Shown here in pieces: positions 1 through 7,639 of a stretch of 21,885 bases of DNA. The translations under genes were made by a program, and so were the position numbers. Each line of letters opens with the position of its first letter. The stretch's first letter is position 1. The notes beneath the pieces are model-generated. The model did not search any database. It had not been told where the DNA came from and saw nothing but the letters and a program-made list of their open reading frames with translations. This DNA comes from Darksidea phi (Eukaryota > Ascomycota > Dothideomycetes > Pleosporales > Lentitheciaceae), in assembly GCA_030770425.1 (NCBI GenBank), contig JASJFT010000389.1, positions 1 through 21,885 on the forward strand. The letters are read 5' to 3'.

Positions 1-1
1 T

Positions 2-79
2 GGTGAAGACATGTGGTTGGTGGGTGTTGATGGTAAGTTTGAGGAAGAGGTGAGGAAGCTGGCTGAGGATAAGAGATAG
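2..79 (+). CDS. 3' end of an unidentified gene (partial CDS)
   Basis: Frame 2 is open from the window edge to a TAG at 77-79 and encodes 25 residues ending in VRKLAEDKR. The tail is rich in Glu and Lys and reads like a helical C-terminus. The upstream part of the gene lies outside the window, so no family can be named. It is the only long-open frame at the left edge and is followed by non-coding sequence, which fits a true 3' end. It could still be a chance open frame, because only 78 bases are visible. Confidence 0.4.
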   Translation, partial: GEDMWLVGVDGKFEEEVRKLAEDKR

Positions 80-1347
80 ATGTAAGTAGGAGCTGGTATC
101 GTCGCAGGTAATTTTCATACTGTGGGTAGTAGTGTGGGTGCGCTAACTTATCGCTACTGCTGTTGGTCTCCTAACTAGGCTCTGTGGTTCGGCGGTATAT
201 GTTATTTCTCGTCGCCTTAATCCCCCAAGCAGGCTCTGTAGTTCGGCAGTATATATTATTTCTCGTCGCCTTAATGTTCGAAACATCACCTCGTCGCTCA
301 CGATTGACAGTACTGTGTACAGCTCTACAGCTCTAATTGTGTATAAGGTATGGGTATAGCACCTCCACTGTGTACAAACTCCTACTGTGTTTCGTGCGGA
401 CCTTGTAAAGAGACTCCCACTGTGCAAATCCAAATCAAATTATCGAGGCTGATGCTACCCGGCCTCTGTCCTCGTACGTATACGTAATAATAACCGCCCC
501 TTTAGTACGTGCTCCACCGTCGAAAATGGTCCGTACTCCCAGACAATATCTCCGCCATATTCCAGTTCCGGCACTTGCACCCCGCTCCTGTCAACACTTC
601 GAGAGAATGTACGCTTAGACTGTGGTTGTCGCTTTCCTCGGAAACATTAGTCCAGCCATGGCTGGCGCCAGAAGGTCCTTCGACAAGGTTCAGCCAGGAA
701 CGCAGCCGGGAGAGGCGGCTAGAGGTCGTGTATATCTCGTCAAGAAGCTTGGTATCTGGGTGCGGGCGAATACACCTAGGGGAATGCTGCATCTGGCACT
801 GCCGGTCATCTCCGGGGGCCGCTTGAGATATGGCGATGAGGATGTCCCTGGGATGGTAAGGGAACGACGCGTTTGCAATGTTTAGGGTTGCAACAGCGGG
901 TATAGGGGGCGAAAGCGGACGATGATGCGTGGGGAGGATGCGGTTAGACTGCAAAGCGAATATCTCAAGATGCGAAAGAGGGAGTGGTGCAGCGGGCAAT
1001 CTCGTAATGCGCAACGCGTTCCTCCAGCCCGTGCATGCGCGAGACGCACAATGAGATTGATATGAAAGTCATGCCGAACTCGGGAGTCCGGCCGTCATGG
1101 AGGGTTTCACCTGTCGTCAGGACTACGAATGGGTGGGTCCATCATGTGGACTGTCGATATTGCGCGGGAGCGAGAGCACAGCGCAAATGTGACCCTGGAT
1201 TATGTACGGATCCGGCAAGACAGGTCAGAGCCGCGCCACCGAGGCCTTGTTTGGTGTGGGCGAAAAAGGTACATTCGGAAGCTGTCCGGATGCTAAAAAT
1301 GTGATTCAAGGCTTACACAGATAAACAGACGACGTTTAATCTATACT
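80..1347. other. Stretch without a convincing gene
   Basis: Apart from the repeat at 177-275, I see no recognisable gene. Several overlapping frames are open on both strands: a 170-codon minus frame ending at 502 that begins with TTG, plus frames at 622-885 and an ATG-initiated 1035-1304. None matches a family I know. A different minus-strand frame, open from about 654 down to a TAG near 457-459, has coding-like residues (ELEYGGDIVWEYGPF) and may be the last exon of a decayed gene. Small palindromes occur at 307-316 (ACAGTACTGT) and 476-485 (ACGTATACGT). Confidence 0.4.
177..275. repeat. 54-bp-period direct repeat, two copies
   Basis: A 45-bp sequence beginning AGGCTCTGT and ending CGCCTTAAT occurs at 177-221 and again at 231-275. 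The two copies differ at only three places, and all three are G in the first copy and A in the second. Two of the three sit in a TpG context. The spacer between the copies is 9 bp. The repeat makes a repetitive reading frame on the minus strand that I do not regard as a gene. Confidence 0.85.
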
Positions 1348-2690
1348 TTACCTTGAAAAATGGAGCGGCGAAGGCTGCGATTCCGAAGTTTCCCTCCTCC
1401 GCTTCCGCACCGGCTCTCCGGGTATGGGCGGAGGCGTAGGCATCTGCATAACGAACGAGGTACTCGAGACTACAGAGGAAGAACTGACCACCGATACCGC
1501 GTCTGAAGTATTCCGAGCCTTCAACGCGCCCTTCCTCATCGCCGAGTGTTCATACCGGGCCCAGAATTGCGGCAGCAACGCCTTGATGTCCTGTAATCGC
1601 GCACCCATGGCATGCTCTTGGAGATTCCGTAGGATGGTGCGTATCTCCTTGTTATCCCGCTCCTTGTTCAACATACCCGATTCGATCTCCTCCATACGAT
1701 AGCAAGCATTCCCGTCCTCGTCGACGTCGCGCCAGTGGACCCAGAGTATGACGGACCGCATATCGATTGTGGCGGAGAAATGACACGTTTCGAGAAGCGA
1801 CGGGGGTCTGTCGGGTCGCGCGATCGAGTAGAATAGGTGGAGGTGGTTGTTGATCGTGGCGCCGTCTCGAGCGCCTTGCGGGATAGCCTGGTGATGGGTT
1901 TGAGATTTCGCGGGACTCTTCCATTGCGCGGTGAAGAAGGGAAAGTACATCTCATCAGTGAGGGAAAACCTGAGTTATCTTAGTAACGCGTAGTTGTGGA
2001 AGCCAGAAACGGAATGTACGTGTTCATGATGTTCTCATCCCGGCGCGAGAAAGGTGCGTCCAGTTTTGCCGGCCGCGCCTTCTTCGACGGCAGGTACCCA
2101 TAGCAATGATCGGGCTGCGCCGTCTCCAACGGCTTTCCGTCAGCCACAGTGCTAGTGGGCGGCGGCGCGAAGAAGGAGCTAAGAGCGCATTTGCTTGCCC
2201 TCTCGACGCATGGTGTACCACCCAAGGTAGCGGGGTTCCAGAGCAGGACCTCGTTCACTAAATCGAACCCGTCCTGTTCCGCCCGCGACCGCGCCAACGG
2301 TATCCTCTTCTGAATGAGCTTCGCATTAGGCGATGGCGCTTGTTGCTCCTGTCGAAGGTCCGCTATAAGCATAACCAGCTCCCCGGGTATCTCCGCACCG
2401 TCCTCATAGAAGATATTGTAGAGCTGCATCCTATCGCGCGGATCCATCTTTTCCGGCGACCGCGATCGACCCCTCGAGGATGCAGCAGGCATGCCAAACG
2501 ACTGCTGGAGTTGGCTGAGGTTCTCTTCGGTCAAGGATGCAGTCAAGGCGACTGAAAAATGCGGGGACGGCGATGCGGAGGGCTGAGGGGATGGTGGTGC
2601 GGTACGGCAATCGTGGCGGGCCTGACGCTTTCGAGACGAATCTTCGACGCAATCGTATGCGCTGTGTGAAAGAGCGCGCTTTCGGGCCAT
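1348..2690 (-). CDS. DUF7924-like fungal protein, two exons
   Basis: The ATG is at 2690-2688 and the stop ends at 1348. A 50-nt intron is inferred at 2019-1970: donor GTACAT, a TACTAA-type branch site and a CAG acceptor. Exons 2690-2020 and 1969-1348 join in frame to give 430 aa. Across the junction the protein reads NTFSLTDEMYFPFFTAQWKS (about 222-242), and WVHWR follows near 300-304. From memory this pattern resembles the DUF7924-type domain of many Pezizomycotina accessory proteins, whose core recalls restriction-endonuclease-like folds; that functional link is inference. The N-terminal ~100 residues are Ser/Pro/Arg-rich, and a basic patch RKRRR lies near 412-416, so a nuclear location is plausible. 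Without splicing, exon 1 would end at a TAA just past the donor. No disabling change is visible. A relic of the first ~20 codons lies inverted at 10,127-10,190. The function is unknown. Confidence 0.75.
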
Positions 2691-3135
2691 ATGCGACGTG
2701 ATGTTGATGCGCGGTGTGGGTAGTTGGAGGTGTTGTTATTTTCGGTAAACAGGGGACGACAGGGCTGGAAGCGCTAGTTTCAAATAGGTGCACTAACATG
2801 TAACCGCTAAAAAGGGTTTATTCCTTAATCTAGTATAGATAGAAGCAGTATATAGATTATTTGAATAATGATAGATTTATTTTATTACGGAGCGATGAAC
2901 GAACGTAGCAATATCCCTCTCAATTCAACAGGAGGTTAGCGGTATTACTACTTTTGGACGCTGCGACGTTTGTTTTCCTCCTGGCCAATCATTCTGCACA
3001 GTTACAACACGGCCACAGGCTGCGGACAGTCAGAACTAGGGGTATTTCTATAGATGGGTTGCAATTCTATCTCTCGTCTAGACACGGCTTCGCTACTTTG
3101 CGGCTGTAGGACAGCTACTGCAGCTCCATTCCTAG
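2691..3135. other. Intergenic region upstream of the DUF7924-like gene
   Basis: This 445-bp stretch separates the start of the minus-strand DUF7924-like gene from the plus-strand NLR fragment. It should hold the DUF7924-gene promoter. The part at about 2808-2880 is AT-rich. I see no ORF, tRNA or repeat with recognisable features. Confidence 0.5.
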
Positions 3136-3728
3136 GCTCGACCATTCCGCCAGACATTGTACTATAGATGGTCTTTCCGGAGCGGTAAGCCTAATTATTA
3201 TAGTCGATATCTCCGCCAAACCACATCACTCTACTTCCAACTTTCAGCATGTAGCGTCAAGAACGACATTGAACGCCCTCAAGGGGATTTTGGAGGCGTC
3301 AAGGGCGTCCTAGAGAATATCAAGCGGCTATTGGATGGACCAGACAAAACACAGCTTCCTGTCACTGTTGCGTTATTTGACTCGCTTAAGCAGTGTCTTC
3401 GGGACCTACAGGGGATAACGGCGGAAGATGCTCTAAAACGGCGTTTTACATCGAAGCAGGCGGGGAAGATGGTCGCTAGTCTAGAGAAGTATAAGCGGAC
3501 TTTTGGCCTGGTGCTTCAGGCCGATCAGACGTAAGTTGCATATGCCATATATTAATGCAGGAGCTAACAAGCAATATGTGCAGATGTCTCATACTCAGTG
3601 TCGATCAGAAGCTGAGCCTCGTCGACAAGAAAACCGACGCCGTTATGACGAGGATTGATGTAGTGAAACTGCCAATCTCAGTCATTCCAGACTCTGTTTC
3701 ATCCGGAGGACGTTTCTGGGTGCACTAA
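3136..3728 (+). pseudogene. Fragment of a fungal STAND/NLR N-terminal domain (PF17111-like)
   Basis: The core reading frame includes VLENIKRLLDG, LPVTVALFDSLKQCL and the block FTSKQAGKMVASLEKYKRTF, followed by LVLQADQT. This order is typical of the helical N-terminal domain of fungal STAND/NLR and ankyrin-type proteins. An intron is well supported at 3531-3583 (GTAAGT donor, GCTAAC branch site, CAG acceptor, 53 nt). It joins in frame to ILSVDQKLSLVDKKTDAV and ends at TAA 3726-3728. A second possible intron is 3185-3247 (GTAAGC to CAG). No in-frame ATG exists between the upstream TAG at 3133-3135 and the core, and no NACHT or repeat domain follows. The linker before FTSKQ also looks shorter than usual. 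I read it as a 5'-truncated remnant. A missed upstream exon carrying the start is the alternative. Confidence 0.65.
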
Positions 3729-3823
3729 GGGCTGATCAAGTGCTGACGTAGACTTCCTCAACAGTAATTCTCCGGCGATTTCTGTGACGGCGCATATACA
3801 GATATAACATCCACCAAAAAGGG

Positions 3824-4774
3824 TTAATGCACAAAGAAGATGAAGAGCAGGGCCTGCAGTATCCGCCAGACCCAACTTTTGAATCTTTGAACCGCGCCGG
3901 GATTAGGGAAGGAATCGTCTGTTGCTCCTCTCGAAGATAATAACAACTCGGTCCTTGACCCAGTAATACCCCCTACACGACGGTCAAGCATGTCTAAGCG
4001 ACTGACCACGTCTTTCCCCTTGAACAGCACATTCGAAATATCAATTTCAAGGTACTCAGAGTGGAAGTTCACGCTGAAGAAACAATTGATCGTGCGCATG
4101 AGACCGATGAAACTTTCGTGTAGTGTTTCCGACTCATGAACTTCACATTCTCGTAGATTAATCACGTTTTGAAGCAGGGTTCGGCCGTCGCCCCATGGAG
4201 GGAAGCATGCTTCTTGGACGAATGCCCATATGAACGCATTAAGTGATTTTTTCGTGCAAAGGTTGAAGGAAGCCTTTCGCAGCTTATCCTTGAGGGAGTC
4301 GGAATACTCCATGTCAGGTGCTACTCGAGCCTCATATATAATTGTAGCGGGTAATCCTAACTCCGGTGGGAAGTCGTTGAGCTCGGAAGCAGGTCGCTGA
4401 TGCTCCAACAGCTCTCTGATCTCATAGTATTGTTTTCGGCGCACTGCGACACAGGGAAAGGCATGAACCTCCGTGGAGACGCGGACGAGATGCTCATTCG
4501 CAAATTCGTCAAAAATAGCGATGTAAATCCTTTCCAGGAGCATCACGTCCCTCAGTGCGTTTTTAACAGGCTCGCTTTCTTCATTCAACCCCCAAAGTCG
4601 TTGCAGCAACGGAAACCGCCGATTATAGTGCGCTCTCCCTTCTAGGGTCAGTCAGGTTTTCTTTCGTTCTGGCGTTCGCTTCTTGACCTCCAGAGGCAGA
4701 ATTGATCTGACCGCGGCATGTAGAACTGTTTGGAAGAGGTCCTCTTCGATAAGCTTGTAATTTGGAGCTGGCAT
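3824..4774 (-). pseudogene. Unrecognised gene with one in-frame TGA
   Basis: From an ATG at 4774-4772 the frame encodes MPAPNYKLIEEDLFQTVLHA and stays coding-like to a TGA at 4654-4652 (codon 41). The same frame then resumes with GRAHYNRRFPLLQRLWGLN and runs to a TAA at 3826-3824. The whole frame is 317 codons. Reading straight through the TGA gives a continuous protein with acidic and aromatic-rich helices and a hydrophobic C-terminal segment (WILQ/LLFIFF-type, about 300-315) that could anchor it in a membrane. I do not recognise the family. I tried the possible GT-AG introns around the TGA and none removes it in frame. A C-to-T change of CGA would explain it. Without the first 40 codons the next in-frame ATG is only at about codon 78 (NALRDVM), so the gene is probably disabled. 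Confidence 0.6.
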
Positions 4775-4877
4775 GCTCAATATTTCACTTGGCCGAAGGA
4801 ACGAAAGCACGAAACTTTTGCCGATATACTCCGTACGTAAAAGATTGCGTAGCTGGAATTACTAGGCTCCCCCTTGA

Positions 4878-5496
4878 TACTATACGGCGTACAATGTGGG
4901 GTATTCGGGCCAATTTCCAAGTTCGATTGGAGTGGATATTGTTGAAGCGCTTGCCAATATCCTCTATGTCCACTCTGTTATATCGAAGGAATCTGCGTCG
5001 TCATCGTCTCTATACAGCACAAGTACCGGATTACTATCTTCTGCACACGGCGTGTCACACTCCAACCGCGCCCTACTTGCGCTAATGCTCGAGGAAAGGT
5101 ATGAAGGTGAGCTACCCCCACGAGAGGCTAAGTTCAAGTTCCGTCTGCGCGATATCCTTGAGGCTAGGGAAGTACGGTGGACATGTTACATGGGTAAAGT
5201 GGCGCTCATACTTCGCCGACTCTATCCAGCTGGTTTTATCGATGAAGCGAGACCTAGAGTCCAACTATTAGCCCCGTGGGCTGCGGACTTCCGGGACCGG
5301 AGGAATATGAAGGGTGTTAGGTTGGTATTTCTGGTTCAGAGGAAGAAACATGATCGCATGAAGTTGAAGGAGACTATTCAGGATCACGTAGGCGTGATCG
5401 AGAGGCTTGGGAAAGAGAAAAAATTGGATTAGAGGGAGGGAAGGGTGGGGATTGGCTGTGAAGGTATCCGTGGAGGAGAACGACGCAGATGAATAG
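4878..5496 (+). pseudogene. C-terminal remnant of a Ppx/GppA phosphatase (RTG2-like)
   Basis: The frame open from 4878 contains ILYVHSVISKESAS, LYSTSTGLLSSAHGVSHSNR, ALLALMLEERYEGELPP and YMGKVALILRRLYPAGFIDE. This is the C-terminal part of fungal exopolyphosphatase/guanosine-pentaphosphatase relatives of the RTG2 type. The N-terminal actin-fold phosphatase half is absent: an in-frame TGA at 4875-4877 closes the frame and I see no ATG. The frame ends early at TAG 5430-5432. Shifting frame at the six-A run 5418-5423 restores the family's usual end (NWIRGREGWGLAVKV), which runs to a TAG at 5494-5496. So there is one extra A, or two missing bases. The gene is therefore both 5'-truncated and frameshifted. 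A sequencing error in the homopolymer could explain the second defect but not the first. Confidence 0.75.
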
Positions 5497-5947
5497 TTAT
5501 TATAGAATTGTAGTTCCGCAGTAGAGTAAAAGAATAGGAGAGATTACTTCTGCTGGTGAACTGAGGCATATCAAACAAAAGGACTGAGCGGCGAGGCGTG
5601 TGGGGAAGACAAGTCCCTGGTACAAATAATTGAAATTTCACGTTGCACCTCCAGCAAAGTCGCATCGCCTCTTACAGAACCAGAAAATGTGATCCCTTGA
5701 TTTAATTACCCTGATGCAGATGCCAAGAAAGCTTGCCCATTTCCAGTAATGATATAAGAAGACATAGTATTTAGCACCAATTTCCCAGATATCTCAGAAC
5801 TATTATGATTCCATAATTCCTCGCCTCGAAACTACTGCTGTGTTTCGGGGTCGGCTGCCCGGTTTTTCTTGCGCACAAACTTCTCCTTGATGGCACTGTC
5901 GTTCGTTAACAAGTAGTTCCGGGGAAGCTGGGATATAACAGCTGTCC
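5497..5947. other. Intergenic stretch with a coding-like exon candidate
   Basis: This gap lies between the convergent Ppx/GppA remnant and the MARVEL gene. The only structured part is a minus-strand frame from about 5958 to a TAG at 5834-5832. It reads NYLLTNDSAIKEKFVRKKNR and has G/C-ending codons typical of fungal genes. It could be an alternative last exon of the MARVEL gene, spliced in phase 0 from the donor at 6066 to an acceptor ending at 5958 (CACAG) or to the later CCCAG. It could also be the end of a lost gene. Nothing else is recognisable. Confidence 0.35.
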
Positions 5948-6581
5948 TCACTTTGTCCTGTGCGTCTCACGGCCCTCACGGATTTCAAGAAACACAAAAA
6001 TCCCCTAGACCTCGCGGGTCAATATGACAGGCGTCCGGTATACTTGAAGTGGGACATGGGACTCACAAGGATTGCACTCAGCATCCAAGCCATCGCCCCC
6101 AGGAAAAGGAAAGCGAGAATAGCCCTCCAACTTCCGCAGCCCGCACGATCAACTATGTCCGCTGTTATATTAACGCGGGGTGTAACAGTCCAGAACCGGC
6201 CCCAATAATAACCCCAATAGTTCCAATACCAATACGAGTCGCAGGAGCTATTGAGCTGTGTACCGAATCAGCCCACCGACGTTAATTTCTGCTACCACCT
6301 ACCTCAGCCAGCAGCCCAAATGCCACAATTGAGCAGACAAAAAATATAGCGTCCAGGGGCCAGGCGTAGAAGGAGTGTTTGAAAGGAGGAAGAAGGATGA
6401 TCGAAGAGATAATTTCCAGACAAGAGATAACTTCCGCATAGATCAGGCGGCCATTTACGGATCCATTCGGCCCAATGTTGATCAAGTAGAAGAAGCGACC
6501 TAGGAGGGCTACGACGATGACGGAGCTGCAGAGTTCGGTAAGTCGGAGGATAACAGAGAAGACTTTAGAGCCAGTGCCCAT
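5948..6581 (-). CDS. MARVEL-domain integral membrane protein, three exons
   Basis: Exons 6581-6303, 6255-6067 and 6004-5948 join in phase 0 to give 174 aa. The introns are 47 nt (GTAGGT...CACAG, 6302-6256) and 62 nt (GTGAGT...CTAG, 6066-6005). The protein starts MGTGSKVFSVILRLTELC and has four hydrophobic segments, at about 8-34, 46-65, 72-92 and 137-163. Between the third and fourth lies the aromatic stretch SYWYWNYWGYYWGRFW, followed by a paired-Cys region ending GCGSWRAILAF. This arrangement is characteristic of the short ascomycete MARVEL-like proteins of 160-180 aa, which are thought to act in membrane apposition or trafficking; the exact role is unknown. All key parts are present and no lesion is visible. 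The least certain part is the last exon, because another acceptor could give a different C-terminus (see 5832-5958). Confidence 0.8.
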
Positions 6582-7294
6582 GGCTGCGGATCAGGTAGGA
6601 ATTTTGCTGGGTAAAGATAAGAGTGGCCAGGAGAACAGCTCTTTTGCTTTTCTTGAGAGGGGCAGACTTAGGCTATATGAATATGTACGACCGACAGTGA
6701 CGCTTGTGACAGCGGAATAGGTCAGCAAGCGTCCTCAAATCAACCCTGACATCTGATCATATTTCACATGCACAGTCCGGGGGCACTCCCATCATTCATT
6801 TTCCCAACATTTTTGGGTTTAGCCCAAAGATGCGGGGTAGCCTTTGCCCGCCGAGGGACTTCGCCGAATTAGGTTACACAACTCTAGTAGTTCCTTATTA
6901 TTAACGCCTCACCTTCGTCGCCTTGAGGCTATCGCCGGATTTGGCGGAGGAGCGCCGCGATCGTAAAGGCGAGCCTAAAAGTCATGTGGGGATGCAGAAG
7001 TCTTCGTCAAATCTACCCTACATGGAAGCAATAAAGTGGGTAGCACCCACATCTCTTCATATACAATAGCGGACCTGAATAGATTTCTCGATGCCCTCGA
7101 GTCGACTAACGGAATGGCTAAGTGGGGTGGATGCGGAAGACCAGGTTGGGCGCTAAATACCACCTTACATAACGATAAGAGCATAAATTTGTCAGCACCT
7201 CTGGGATGGTTACGAGGCGTCGGCTCGCCTCTTAATATCCTTTAGTGGTATATAATTCCACATTTCGTGTCATAGTCGCAGGCCTTAGTCTCCT

Positions 7295-7410
7295 CATGCT
7301 ACTATTAATATGGAACTTTCCGTCATTCCTGCAACCACATGGCGTGATCTCTCCAAAGACGCAAGACATGTGACAAAACGTTTTCACATGATAAAATATT
7401 CCTATTATCT
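7295..7410 (+). repeat. Dispersed direct repeat, copy A
   Basis: About 116 bp aligns with 10,202-10,316 in the same orientation. Both copies share ACGCAAGACATGTGA, the CACATGATAAAAT block and ATTAATATG. The best part (about 55 bp) is roughly 80% identical by eye, and many differences are C/T or G/A transitions. The core contains an inverted pair, CATGTGA...TCACATG. The identity of the repeat is unknown; it may be an old transposon remnant or a duplicated upstream region. Confidence 0.7.
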
Positions 7411-7588
7411 CTGCCAATAGTAGAGTAGCTCTCGCAAAGAACCATTCCCCCACTGTTGTGCATCTAGCCCAGCCTTATGCACGACCTGAGAGGATCTACT
7501 ACGAGAACATTTGTCGACTTCTTGAACTCGATTATATGTCATATCCTACACTGCACAAGTTAAGAGTAGCCCTATTAAAACGCTATTT

Positions 7589-7600
7589 GCTAGGCCTAGC
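7589..7600. promoter_or_regulatory. 12-bp perfect palindrome upstream of lysophospholipase
   Basis: GCTAGGCCTAGC is a perfect palindrome 39 bp before the lysophospholipase ATG at 7640. An AT-rich TATTAAAA box-like sequence lies a little further upstream (about 7573-7580). A dimeric regulator site is possible, but this close to the start it may lie in the 5' UTR. There is no independent evidence. Confidence 0.25.
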
Positions 7601-7639
7601 GAGGTTGGATTAACCCTTCAAGCCCGTACAACGATCAGA

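Larger units (their letters stand above)
6582..7639. other. Intergenic region between MARVEL and lysophospholipase genes
   Basis: These 1,058 bp separate two divergent genes and must contain both promoters. Two adjacent hairpins are visible: TTTGGG-TTTAG-CCCAAA at 6812-6828 and GCGGG...CCCGC at 6832-6851. A copy of a dispersed repeat lies at 7295-7410, and a palindrome lies close to the lysophospholipase start. I find no convincing ORF. The open frame at 7036-7245 has no family resemblance. Confidence 0.5.

Noticed and set aside
143..433. 96-codon minus-strand ORF with a repeated RRREI.YTAE motif
   Set aside because: The motif is just the translation of the 54-bp tandem repeat; there is no family resemblance and the region looks non-coding.
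502..1014. 170-codon minus-strand ORF
   Set aside because: It starts with TTG rather than ATG, overlaps other open frames on both strands, and matches no family; kept only as part of the unassigned stretch.
2808..2830. Another copy of the terminal repeat (AAAAAGGGTTTATT)
   Set aside because: Similarity stops after about 14 bases; it is AT-rich coincidence.
4606..4740. Introns that would remove the TGA at 4652-4654
   Set aside because: Candidate GTCAAG...TAG (46 nt) and GTCAGA...TAG (70 nt) introns both break the downstream reading frame.
6966..7230. Possible MITE bounded by AGGCGAGCCT and CGGCTCGCCT inverted repeats
   Set aside because: Only about nine of ten bases pair and the match fades outside the core; no target-site duplication was seen.
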